From Nitrospira sp. (GTDB lineage: Bacteria; Nitrospirota; Nitrospiria; Nitrospirales; Nitrospiraceae), in assembly GCA_015709715.1 (NCBI GenBank), contig CP054184.1:3395001-3459000 (forward strand): 64,000 nucleotides of DNA, in the 5' to 3' direction. Each line of letters starts with the position of its first letter. Positions within the stretch are counted from its first letter, which is position 1. Shown here piece after piece: positions 35,301 through 42,685 of this stretch. The notes beneath the pieces are model-generated. The model searched no databases, was not told where the DNA came from, and saw only the letters and a list, made by a program, of their open reading frames with translations. Made by a program: the position numbers and the translations under genes.

Positions 35301-35784
35301 TATACTTCCGCTTCACATCGGGGGTCAGCTCCGGAGAGCCATCGTCCATCCACTGCTTCCAACCCTTCCGCATCAACGGGCCCTTCAAACGATAGGGACC
35401 ATAGACGCGGCGGTGGAACGTGAAGCCCTTCAAGCACATGCGCGGGTTGTGTGCGAACGTCCCGCGGTTGCCGTAGAGGTCTTCATAGGTCTGGTGGTCA
35501 TAGTTCTGCTCCACGCGCATCACGACGCCGTTCCGGACGAAGGCCCGGACCCGGCAACCGTGGGTGTCGTTCGGAGAACAGCACCACGTAAAGGACGAGT
35601 CATACCGATACTGATCGTGATAGACGCGCTCCCACGACCGGTCGGGGTACTCGCCCAGCGGGTTTCCCACCTCGATGACCGGTTGCAACGCGGTCAACGC
35701 GAGGACTTTATCCGCCACGGCCACGGCCGCAACGGTTCCCGCCGAGATTTTGAGAAACTGTCTCCGTGAAACGGAAACCTGCAT
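32341..35784 (-). CDS. nxrA: Nitrite oxidoreductase alpha (molybdopterin) subunit NxrA, copy 1
   Basis: 1147 residues; the catalytic subunit that oxidises nitrite to nitrate at a Mo-bisMGD centre. The N-terminus is a Tat signal (SRRQFLKISAGTVAAVAVAD), so the enzyme is periplasmic. A Cys region (CCSPNDTHGC, then RMCLKG) forms the proximal Fe-S site, with three conserved Cys and a probable non-Cys fourth ligand. The long molybdopterin domains and a C-terminal dinucleotide-binding domain follow. Position 68 is Cys-Cys where copy 2 has Val-Cys. AAGGAGGTAG precedes the ATG. The protein differs from copy 2 at many positions in the first 900 residues but almost matches it at the C-terminus. Confidence 0.96.
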   Translation of the reverse strand: MQVSVSRRQFLKISAGTVAAVAVADKVLALTALQPVIEVGNPLGEYPDRSWERVYHDQYRYDSSFTWCCSPNDTHGCRVRAFVRNGVVMRVEQNYDHQTYEDLYGNRGTFAHNPRMCLKGFTFHRRVYGPYRLKGPLMRKGWKQWMDDGSPELTPDVKRKYKFDSRFLDDLNRVSWDTAFTYVAKAAIVIATRYSGEAGARRLREQGYAPEMIEMMKGAGVRCFKHRAGMPVLGIVGKMMNTRFNGGCLPLLDTWIRKVDPDKAQGGKYYSNYTWHGDQDPSHPFWNGTQNCDVDLSDMRFSKLNTSWGKNFVENKMPEAHWKLESIERGARIVVITPEYNPTAYRADYWIPLRPETDGANFLGAAKIIFDENLQDIDYIKEFTDLPLLIRTDTLQFLDPRDVVADYKFPDFSKSYSGRIQSLKPEQVERLGGMMVWDLAKGKAVPLHREQVGYHFKESGIDPALTGTYRVKLSNGREIDVMPIYQMYQVHLQDYDLDTVHQITRAPKDLIVRWARDSGTIKPASMHNGEGVCHYFHMTEMGRAAAFIMTITGNIGKFGTGCHTWSGNYKAGVWNAVPWSGAGLAVHTGEDPFNLTLDPNAHGKEIKTKSYYYGEEVGYWNHGDTALIVNTPKYGRKVFTGKTHMPSPSKVRWVTNVNILNNAKHHYDMVKNVDPNIEMIVTQDIEMTSDVNHADVAFACNSWMEFTYPEMTATVSNPWLQIWKGGIRPLYDTRNDADTFAGVAAKLAEMTGDARFRGVFHFVYMNRVDVYPQRMLDASATCYGYSADVMLKSEKGWMVMGRTYPRHPLWEETNESKPQWTRTGRIETYRTEPEAIEYGENFIVHREGPECTPYLPNAIFSNNPFIRPDDYGIPITAQHHDDKHVRNIKLPWAEIKRHPNPLWEKGYQFYCVTPKTRHRVHSQWSVNDWVQIYESNFGDPYRMDKRTPGVGEHQLHINPQAAKDRGINDGDYVFVDGNPVDRPYRGWKPSDPFYKVARLMIRAKYNPAYPYHVTMAKHAPYVSTAKSVKGHETRPDGRAIAVDTGYQSNFRYGAQQSFTRNWLMPMHQTDSLPGKHTIAWKFKWGYAIDHHGINTVPKECLIRITKAEDGGIGARGPWEPVRTGFTPGQENEFMIKWLKGEHIKIKV

Positions 35785-35932
35785 AGTAGCTACCTCCTTG
35801 TGAGATACATGATCCTCTCATGTATCTGTTCGTACAAACTCACTGCCCAGGCTCAGAATGCAATGTGTCTCGTTCCACCCCCCTTCCAGCGTGTCGAATT
35901 GGAAACGTCAGTCGATTCGCAATTCGGTTTTA

Positions 35933-35952
35933 GCGAGCGGACATTCGCTCGC
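35933..35952 (-). promoter_or_regulatory. Hairpin at the predicted nxrA1 transcript 5' end
   Basis: GCGAGCG (35933-35939) pairs perfectly with CGCTCGC (35946-35952) over a 6-base loop. It begins just past the predicted start of a transcript made from the sigma-54-like element at 35965-35981. A 5' stabilising hairpin or an operator are both possible. Confidence 0.4.
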
Positions 35953-35964
35953 AAGGGAGAGGTA

Positions 35965-35981
35965 TTACAATTCGTGTGCCG
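35965..35981 (-). promoter_or_regulatory. Sigma-54-like -24/-12 promoter candidate for nxrAB1
   Basis: On the minus strand the sequence is CGGCAC-ACGAA-TTGTA. The -24 box (GGCAC) is good and the -12 box (TTG at the right spacing) has T in place of the usual C. The nxrA2 element is TGGCAC-ACGGT-CTGCA, sharing GGCACACG and the TG of the -12 box. It lies about 180 bases before the nxrA1 ATG. Confidence 0.45.
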
Positions 35982-36092
35982 AGAGGCTAGAGAGAGCTGT
36001 TCTGGTTGAGCGGTATAAATATAATTAAATCAATAGCTTGTATGATTTGTTTGAGGTGGGATGGAGAGGGAAATGAACCGATATGTTTCGTG

Positions 36093-36110
36093 AGTCAGGA
36101 AATGCTGACT
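36093..36110. promoter_or_regulatory. Inverted repeat, candidate enhancer site for nxrAB1
   Basis: AGTCAG-N6-CTGACT is a perfect inverted repeat about 110-130 bases upstream of the sigma-54-like element, the usual distance for an activator binding site. The same half-sites recur in the long palindrome at 36233-36264, next to the gene of a sigma-54 activator. Confidence 0.45.
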
Positions 36111-36232
36111 GCAAGGTGATTCGTTTGTGTAAGTGATTGAAAAGTAAGTATAAAGTTGTGTCTGTAAAAGCTGACCATGAAGCAGTTTTGAGCAAATGCT
36201 TCCAAATACAATGCTTTATGTAATCAATGGTC

Positions 36233-36264
36233 CTCTGACTGTCAGTCATGACTGACAGTCAGAG
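36233..36264. repeat. Perfect 32-base palindrome at the end of the sigma-54 regulator gene
   Basis: The arms at 36233-36246 and 36251-36264 are perfect complements around a CATG centre. Each arm contains its own 11-base near-palindrome (GACTGTCAGTC and GACTGACAGTC). It covers the stop codon of the regulator gene at 36259. On the plus strand it is followed by CTTTTC; on the minus strand there is no T-run. It may be a terminator, an operator, or both. Confidence 0.7.
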
Positions 36265-37740
36265 CTTTTCGTCTTTGACGTAGCGGCGCATGATTTCGTG
36301 GAAATAAGAGCGGGGAAGGCCGGCATCCTGGGCGGCATGGGTGACATTGCCGCGATGGATGGTGAGTTTGTTGGAAATGTATCGACGGTTGAAGGCCTCT
36401 AGGATCTGCTCCTTTGCCTTGGCATAGGGGAGGTGGAGATAATCTTCATCGCCGGATTCTTGCTGACGGTCTGACACGGACAGCATGCCTGCCACATCGT
36501 TTAGGCCGATGCGCGTACCCTTTGCCAACATGACGGCTCGTTCCATCACGTTGCGGAGTTCCCGTACATTGCCCGGCCAAGGATAGGCCACCAGCTCTGT
36601 AACAGCTGATGGATGTAAGTCTTCGACATGCTTGGTGAATTCCTTGGCGTACCGCGTGATGAAGTGCCGTGCCAGGACCGGGATATCTTCCGTCCGTTCA
36701 CGAAGCGGGGGGACCCGGATGACCATGACATTAAGGCGGAAAAACAGATCCTTCCGAAACTCGTTGCGTTTGACCTTTTCCGCAAGGTCTTGGTTGGTTG
36801 CGGCGATAAATCGCACGTTCACTTTTCGTTGCTGTGTGCTGCCGACAGCACGGACCTCCCCCTCCTCTAGAACCCGCAAGAGCTTCGCCTGTAAGTTCGC
36901 CGGGAGGTCGCCGATTTCATCGAGGAAGACCGTGCCATGTCGTCCGGACTCAATGAGGCCGGTCTTGTCGGCCACGGCGCCGGTGAAGGCTCCCCGGACA
37001 TGTCCGAACAATTCACTCTCCACCGTGCCCTCGGAAAAGGTCGTGCAGTCGACGACTTGGAACGGGCCGTCACACTCAAGACTTCGCTCGTGAATTGCTT
37101 TCGCAATGAGTTCTTTTCCAGTGCCCGTTTCCCCGATGATCAAGGTAGTGGAAGGGACCTTTGCGACGGCATCGATCATGGCCATTACGTTGCGGATCGG
37201 CGCGCTCACCCCGACAAGGTTTTTGAAGGGAAGGTGGGAGGGCGGCGCGTCCTCCGCGGAAGTCTGTGAAAGGATTTCCGACATCCGCATCGCCCGGTGG
37301 ATGCGGGTCGCGAGGTCCATCGTCTCAAAGGGTTTGACGATGTAGTCGAAGGCCCCGTGCCGCATAGCATCGATGACCGTTTCGATGGCATGGACCCAAC
37401 TCACCATGAGGACGGGAATGCGCCGCTGCATGTCTTGGACGCGTTGCAGGAGTTCGATCCCGCTCATTCCCGGCAGGCGAACGTCGGCAATGATGAGGTC
37501 GATAGACTGTATTCGGAGCCGCTCCAACGCGCCTTCTGCAGTCGCATTGATCACCAACTCTACCTGCTCGTCCTCGTGGCGGGGGAGTTCGTGTTCGACG
37601 GCGCGTAGGAACATGTCCACGTCCTCGGCATTATCCTCGACCAGCAGGATCGTGAAGTTTTTCTGTTTGCTGCCGGACATGGGCGGAATGATGAGTAGTT
37701 CGGAATCGATGCGGTCGTCGTACGGACCGTCCGTTCGCAT
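36259..37740 (-). CDS. Sigma-54-dependent response regulator beside nxrAB1
   Basis: A 493-residue NtrC-family activator. The receiver domain (about 29-150) has EDN and ADVRLPG with the phospho-acceptor Asp, and KPF. The AAA+ domain is intact: GETGTGKE (Walker A), GAFTGA (sigma-54 contact), GTVFLDEIGDLP (Walker B) and FRKDLFFRLNV. The C-terminal Fis-like HTH (GNVTHAAQDAGLPRSYFHEIMRR) binds DNA. No kinase is adjacent. It lies just upstream of nxrAB1 in the same orientation, separated by the 474-base region with candidate enhancer sites, so control of nxrAB1 is likely. The start is uncertain: no clear ribosome binding site is seen, and Met at 37680 is an alternative. Confidence 0.9.
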   Translation of the reverse strand: MRTDGPYDDRIDSELLIIPPMSGSKQKNFTILLVEDNAEDVDMFLRAVEHELPRHEDEQVELVINATAEGALERLRIQSIDLIIADVRLPGMSGIELLQRVQDMQRRIPVLMVSWVHAIETVIDAMRHGAFDYIVKPFETMDLATRIHRAMRMSEILSQTSAEDAPPSHLPFKNLVGVSAPIRNVMAMIDAVAKVPSTTLIIGETGTGKELIAKAIHERSLECDGPFQVVDCTTFSEGTVESELFGHVRGAFTGAVADKTGLIESGRHGTVFLDEIGDLPANLQAKLLRVLEEGEVRAVGSTQQRKVNVRFIAATNQDLAEKVKRNEFRKDLFFRLNVMVIRVPPLRERTEDIPVLARHFITRYAKEFTKHVEDLHPSAVTELVAYPWPGNVRELRNVMERAVMLAKGTRIGLNDVAGMLSVSDRQQESGDEDYLHLPYAKAKEQILEAFNRRYISNKLTIHRGNVTHAAQDAGLPRSYFHEIMRRYVKDEKL

Positions 37741-37788
37741 TGTGGCATGAAGAGCGGGTCGATGCCAACCGAAGGCAGGGGAAGGGGG

Positions 37789-38103
37789 TTATGAGCTGCC
37801 TTTCAGACCAATAATACCGAGCACGATACAGACCAGTGAGATGATCTTCACGGTGGAGGTGGATTCTGCGAAGAGGACTATGCCCAGCAAGGCGGTCCCC
37901 GAGGCACCGATGCCCGTCCAGACAGCATAGCCGGTCCCTACCGGGATGCTCTTGAGGGCTTGTGCGAGACATATGAAACTCGCCGCCATCGCCACGAGCG
38001 TGCCAACCGAGGGCCACAGTCGCGTGAAGCCATCGGTGTATTTCAAACCGATAGCCCAACAAATTTCGAGTAGTCCTGCGATGATCAGATAGGTCCAAGC
38101 CAT
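37789..38103 (-). CDS. gdx: SMR-family guanidinium exporter (Gdx/SugE type)
   Basis: 104 residues with four transmembrane helices. The sequence MAWTYLIIAGLLEICWAIGLKYTDGFTRL and the stretch KSIPVGTGYAVWTGIGASGTALLGIVLF match the SugE/Gdx subclass of small multidrug resistance proteins, which export guanidinium in exchange for protons. The conserved Glu is in GLLEICWAIGLKY. ATG 38103 (GGAG nine bases upstream) gives the family length; GTG 38121 is a less likely start. I looked for a guanidine-I or guanidine-II riboswitch in the 200 bases upstream and did not find one. SMR proteins work as dimers; a single gene suggests a homodimer. Confidence 0.88.
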   Translation of the reverse strand: MAWTYLIIAGLLEICWAIGLKYTDGFTRLWPSVGTLVAMAASFICLAQALKSIPVGTGYAVWTGIGASGTALLGIVLFAESTSTVKIISLVCIVLGIIGLKGSS

Positions 38104-38322
38104 AGTCAAGTTCTCCGACACTCCCTGGCGTGGAATTCGAAGGGAGAAGGGCCATCGCGCGCGATGCGCTCAGCTATGCGAAGGAGCCGCCCCGGATGCA
38201 TCCTATCAGGAGTGTATGTCGATTGAATCCCCGGTATTTCACTAGGTACGAAACCGCTGGACCGACACTCACGGGCAGGGGAGCGTGGAAAAACCGTTTC
38301 GTCGTTGGCCATGAGAGATTCC

Positions 38323-41300
38323 TTAGGAATGGGGAGCTTGAGGAGCGATTGATTGGTCCTGGTTGAACCACCTATACAGTACCGGCAGGACGACCAACGT
38401 CAGAAGCGTGGAACTGACCAAACCTCCGATGACGACCACAGCAAGGGGACGCTGTACCTCCGATCCAATCCCATGGGCAAATGCCAGCGGGATCAGGCCG
38501 AGTAGGGCGACTAAGGCAGTCATAAGGACCGGTCGGAGACGGAGCGTGCAACCTTTGATCACGGCCTCGTCGCACTGAAGGCCGTCTTCGCGCAATTTGT
38601 TGAAGTAAGAGACCAGCACGATGCCGTTGAGCACCGCGACACCGAACAGGTTGATAAAGCCTACCGAGGCGGGTACGCTCAAATACTCTCCCGTTAACCA
38701 TAAAGCGATGATGCCGCCGATCATGGCGAATGGCAGATTCATGATGATCAGTGCTGCGTGGCGGACGGAGTTGAACGAAGCGAACAATAGGATGAAGATC
38801 AGGCCGATCGTAATCGGCAGGATGATTTTCAGTCGTGCCATCGCGCGCTGCATGTTTTCAAAGGAGCCACCCCAGACAAAGTGATAACCGGACGGAAGAT
38901 GGATCTGCTTTGCAATTTTGGCTTGGGCTTCCGCGACGACGCTTTCGATGTCTCGTCCGAGAGTGTTGAAGCCGACATAGATCCGGCGCTGCAACCCCTC
39001 GCGGCTGATCAATGACGGGCCTTCCCGCAGTTCCACTGTCGCAAGGTCGCCGAGAGGAATCAGTGCGCCGTTGGCTGTGGTCAGAAGGATGTTCCGAATG
39101 GTTTCGACGCTGTTGCGATATTTCTCCGGATATCGGAACGTCAGATCGAATCGCTTGTTGCCTTCATAGACGGTGGTTGCCGCTTCTTGGCCGATCGCCG
39201 TCGTAATGATCTCTTGAATATGTGCCACGTTGATGCCATATCGGGAAATCTTGCCACGGTCGATGTCGATGGTCAGGTACGTCTGACCGAAGAGCTGCTC
39301 CACCCGCACATCACCTACCCCCTTGACGGAAGTCATGATGGCTTGAACCTTTTCCGCCGTGGCTCGTAACACCTCCAAATCGTCTCCCAAAATTTTGATG
39401 GTCGCCTCGGAACGGACCCCGGACAGCAGTTCATCCACGCGCTGTTGGATCGGCTGGCTCAGCAGGAAGTTGGCGCCCGGCACCTTTTCGATACGTTTAC
39501 GGACGGCATCGTCGAGTCCGGCTTTGGTTTTGGCGGTGGTCCATTGGTCCATCGGATGCAGACTCACGACCGGGTCGCTGGCATTCGGCTCCTGAGGATC
39601 GTTTCCCATCTCCGAGCGGCCGATTTTTGACACCACCATGCGTACTTCGGGAAACTCCAGCACGGCCCGCTGCATTTCCTTTTCAATTTCGATCGATTTG
39701 TCTAATGCAATGCTGGGATAACGAATGGTTTGGGGCGAAATGGCCGCTTCATTGAGAATAGGGATGAATTCACCTCCAAGAAAGGGGAACAGCGCCAGGC
39801 TGGATCCCAGGAGACCCAGCGCGAGCGCCAGCACTGTGATGCGATGTCCCATGGCCCACTGCAATGTCGGGAGGTAGACCCGTTTGGCCCAGCGGAGCAG
39901 AAAGGTATCCTCTTCGGTTCCGCGTTTCAGGGCGAGCGCACAAAGGACGGGCGAGAGGGTGAGGGACAGAACTAGGGACACCACCAGCGCGATGATGATC
40001 GTGTTGGCCAGCGGTTGAAACATTTTCCCTTCCATGCCCTGTAGCGTCAGAATGGGCAGAAAGACGAGGATGATGATCAGGATGCCGAAGATCACGGGTT
40101 GGCCGACTTCCGCGACGGCATGGAGGATGACCTCGGTCTTGTTGTAATGATCATCGCGTTGCTCGGCTAAGTGCCGATAGACGTTTTCCACCACGACGAC
40201 CGAGCCGTCGACCATCATGCCGATCGCGATAACCAGCCCGCCGAGCGACATCAGATTGGCCGTCAACCCGACTTGATCCATGACGATGAAGGTGACCAGC
40301 GGCGTCACGATTAAGGTGGCGGTCACGATGAGCGCGCTTCGCACGTTTCCGAGGAACAGGAAGAGGATCACGACGACCAGCACGATACCTTCGAGCAGGG
40401 CCTTATAGACGGTGGCGAGCGCCGCAGTAATCAGCTCGATCCGGTCGTAAAAGGGCACGATGCGTAACCCGTCGGGCAGCATGCGCTTTTCATGGATCTC
40501 GTCGATCTTGTCCTTGATGGATTGGACGACGTCCCGGGCATTGCCGCCGCGCAACATGAGGACAATGCCGGTGACCACTTCGTGCTTGCCGTTGATCACG
40601 GCGGCGCCGTGTCGGACGGCGTGCCCGATCCGCACCTCCGCCACATCCCGGACGTACACCGGCGTGCCGCCCACTTCCTTGACGACGATGTGTTCGATGT
40701 CCTCCAGCTTTTTGATCAAGCCGACGCCGCGAATCACATATTTTTCGTCGTCTTTCTCCAGGATGTTCCCGCCGGCATTGGCGTTGTTCTTCGCCACGGC
40801 ATCAAAGACATCGTGCAACGCCAGACCATATTTTCGAAGCAAGCCTGGCTCGACCATCACCTGATACTGCTTGACGAATCCTCCCAGCGAGTTGACGTCC
40901 ACCACATCGGGCAGCCCTTTCAACAGCGGCCTGATCACCCAGTCCTCCAGCGTCCGCCGTTCCATCAAGTCCGTCTCGGTCATGACGAAGCCGGGGTCGT
41001 TGTCGTGCGGCCCTTCCAGGTAGAATTGATAGACCTCGCCCAGCCCGGTCGTATTCGGCACCAATTGTGACGTGGTGCCCGGCGGCAGGGAGCTTTGGAC
41101 TTCGAGTATCCGTTCGAGCACCACCTGTCGAGCCAAATAGATGTCGATGTCGTCCTTGAAGACGACGGTTATCATCGACAGGCCGACTTTCGAGAATGAG
41201 CGGATGTCGGTGAGGCCGGGGGCGCCCATCAACTGCAGTTCCATGGGGAAGGTCACGAACCGTTCCACCTCGGCCGGAGACAGCCCGGGTACCTTGGTCA

Positions 41301-41448
41301 CTACTTGGACGAGCACCGTGGTGACATCGGGGAAGGCGTCGATGGCGATCGTGCGGAAGGCGTAGATGCCGCCGGCGGTGAGGATGCACGCCAGCACCAC
41401 GACCAGGACACGTTGGCGGAGAGCAAAGGCCAGGAAGGAGGATAACAT
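38323..41448 (-). CDS. CzcA/CusA-family RND heavy-metal efflux pump
   Basis: 1041 residues, inner-membrane proton/metal antiporter of the HME-RND family. N-terminal features are the first helix and PDVTTVLVQVVTKVPGLSPAEVERFVTFPME. The helix IV proton-relay motif reads AIGMMVDGSVVVVENVYRHL. It keeps the central Asp and Glu, but the first acidic residue of the zinc/cobalt-type DFG motif is replaced by Ala, so the metal cannot be assigned to Zn/Co by motif. It is the last gene of the outer-membrane, adaptor, pump operon and follows the adaptor by 4 bases. Confidence 0.9.
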   Translation of the reverse strand: MLSSFLAFALRQRVLVVVLACILTAGGIYAFRTIAIDAFPDVTTVLVQVVTKVPGLSPAEVERFVTFPMELQLMGAPGLTDIRSFSKVGLSMITVVFKDDIDIYLARQVVLERILEVQSSLPPGTTSQLVPNTTGLGEVYQFYLEGPHDNDPGFVMTETDLMERRTLEDWVIRPLLKGLPDVVDVNSLGGFVKQYQVMVEPGLLRKYGLALHDVFDAVAKNNANAGGNILEKDDEKYVIRGVGLIKKLEDIEHIVVKEVGGTPVYVRDVAEVRIGHAVRHGAAVINGKHEVVTGIVLMLRGGNARDVVQSIKDKIDEIHEKRMLPDGLRIVPFYDRIELITAALATVYKALLEGIVLVVVILFLFLGNVRSALIVTATLIVTPLVTFIVMDQVGLTANLMSLGGLVIAIGMMVDGSVVVVENVYRHLAEQRDDHYNKTEVILHAVAEVGQPVIFGILIIILVFLPILTLQGMEGKMFQPLANTIIIALVVSLVLSLTLSPVLCALALKRGTEEDTFLLRWAKRVYLPTLQWAMGHRITVLALALGLLGSSLALFPFLGGEFIPILNEAAISPQTIRYPSIALDKSIEIEKEMQRAVLEFPEVRMVVSKIGRSEMGNDPQEPNASDPVVSLHPMDQWTTAKTKAGLDDAVRKRIEKVPGANFLLSQPIQQRVDELLSGVRSEATIKILGDDLEVLRATAEKVQAIMTSVKGVGDVRVEQLFGQTYLTIDIDRGKISRYGINVAHIQEIITTAIGQEAATTVYEGNKRFDLTFRYPEKYRNSVETIRNILLTTANGALIPLGDLATVELREGPSLISREGLQRRIYVGFNTLGRDIESVVAEAQAKIAKQIHLPSGYHFVWGGSFENMQRAMARLKIILPITIGLIFILLFASFNSVRHAALIIMNLPFAMIGGIIALWLTGEYLSVPASVGFINLFGVAVLNGIVLVSYFNKLREDGLQCDEAVIKGCTLRLRPVLMTALVALLGLIPLAFAHGIGSEVQRPLAVVVIGGLVSSTLLTLVVLPVLYRWFNQDQSIAPQAPHS

Positions 41449-41452
41449 CAGG

Positions 41453-42685
41453 CTAGATTTGTTCCCCGAGCAATTCGGACTTCAGGACGAATGCACCGTT
41501 CGTGACAATCGTCTCGCCTTCCAGCAGACCGTCCTGGACCTTGACGTCCTGGCCGTTCGAACTGCCCAGCTTCACGTCGCGGGCTTCGAAGACGGTCGGT
41601 TCACGCTGGACGAAGACAAACTGTCGATCTCGGTCTCGTTGAACGGCGGCCTCGGGGATGAGCAAGACATTCGGTTCCGGCTCGGAATAGACGCGCACCG
41701 TGGCATACATGGCGGGTTTGAGTTTGCGCTCGGGATTCGGAAGTTCTAATCTCAAACGCATGGTCCTGGTTGCAGGATCGAGCACGTCGCCCACATACGT
41801 AATGCGCCCCTTGAACACCTGTCCGGGATAGGCGGCCACCAGAACCTCTACGGATTGTTCGCTCCCTGTTTGGTCGGGGCGAATGTAGGGAATGTCCTTC
41901 TCGGGAATAACGGCGGTGACCCAGACATCGGACAGATCCGCGACCACGAACAGCTTTTCCGCCGTCTCGACGACTTCTCCCTTGGTCAAGTTACGGGCGA
42001 TCACCCGGCCATCGAACGGTGCCACCACCGGCACATGCGAACGAATCGTATGGTTGCGATCCAAATTACGTAAATCGTCGTCGGTGAGCCCAAGGAGCAG
42101 GAGACGGTCCCGGGCTTCTCGCAGCTCGGCCCTCAGGCTGAGCATTTCCCCCTCACGTCGCTGCAATTCGGCTAAGCCGATCACTTTCTCCTTCAGGAGC
42201 AATTCCGCTCGGCGGAATGCGCGGTCGGCCACATTGAGTTTCGCCGTGGCTTTTAAGTAGGCGGATTGAGCCATACCCAGTTCGCTGCTGTAGAGCAGGG
42301 CCAGCAAGTTGCCCCCTTTCACTTCCCTGCCAAGGTCGGCGTAGACGTCAATCACTCGACCGCGAACCAATGTCGTGATTTCCGCCAAGGCATGTTCGTT
42401 GGGCTCGATGGTGCCTGGAAAATCACGGGTGGTGCGGAACTCAGCCCGCCTGACCGGCTGTACGAGAATGCCGGAGGTCTGGATTTCATCGGCGGTCAGG
42501 CGCACCACGCTTTTGTCGACGACGGGCGTGGGGGCGTTGGCGCCGGTTGCGTTTGAGGGCGGACCGTCGCATCCCGCGGAGAGACAAGCGAAGGTGGCGC
42601 CTAGGAGTGCCGTGAGAGCAGACATCCGAAGGCGACTCAGTCGGGCCGGTTGAAATCGCGGAATGATCGGGCAGGGCTGCAGCAT
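41453..42685 (-). CDS. CzcB-like periplasmic adaptor (membrane fusion) lipoprotein
   Basis: 410 residues. The N-terminus has a lipobox (LLGATFACLSAG-C). A lipoyl/barrel-sandwich hybrid follows (TLVRGRVIDVYADLGREVKGGNLLALLYSSELGMAQSAYLKA, HVPVVAPFDGRVIARNLTKGEVVETAEKLFVVADLSDVWVTAVIPEKDI), with a helical hairpin between halves. It links the RND pump to the outer-membrane channel and may deliver metal. It overlaps the upstream gene by one base (TAATG). No N-terminal His-rich metal site is visible. Confidence 0.9.
   Translation of the reverse strand: MLQPCPIIPRFQPARLSRLRMSALTALLGATFACLSAGCDGPPSNATGANAPTPVVDKSVVRLTADEIQTSGILVQPVRRAEFRTTRDFPGTIEPNEHALAEITTLVRGRVIDVYADLGREVKGGNLLALLYSSELGMAQSAYLKATAKLNVADRAFRRAELLLKEKVIGLAELQRREGEMLSLRAELREARDRLLLLGLTDDDLRNLDRNHTIRSHVPVVAPFDGRVIARNLTKGEVVETAEKLFVVADLSDVWVTAVIPEKDIPYIRPDQTGSEQSVEVLVAAYPGQVFKGRITYVGDVLDPATRTMRLRLELPNPERKLKPAMYATVRVYSEPEPNVLLIPEAAVQRDRDRQFVFVQREPTVFEARDVKLGSSNGQDVKVQDGLLEGETIVTNGAFVLKSELLGEQI

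Larger units (their letters stand above)
35785..36258. other. AT-rich upstream region of nxrA1
   Basis: 474 bases without a supported gene and clearly richer in A and T than the flanking DNA, especially 36005-36240. It holds a sigma-54-like element, a hairpin near the predicted transcription start, an inverted repeat at enhancer distance and a long palindrome at its right end, all listed separately. A minus-strand frame at 36025-36249 has no ribosome binding site or family resemblance and is not called. Confidence 0.6.

Noticed and set aside
36025-36249. 74-codon minus-strand frame in the nxrA1 upstream region
   Set aside because: It has no ribosome binding site and no recognisable sequence, and the AT-rich DNA contains regulatory-looking repeats instead.
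38104-38322. Possible guanidine riboswitch upstream of the gdx gene
   Set aside because: I looked for the conserved guanidine-I core and for paired ACGR-loop hairpins of guanidine-II and saw neither.
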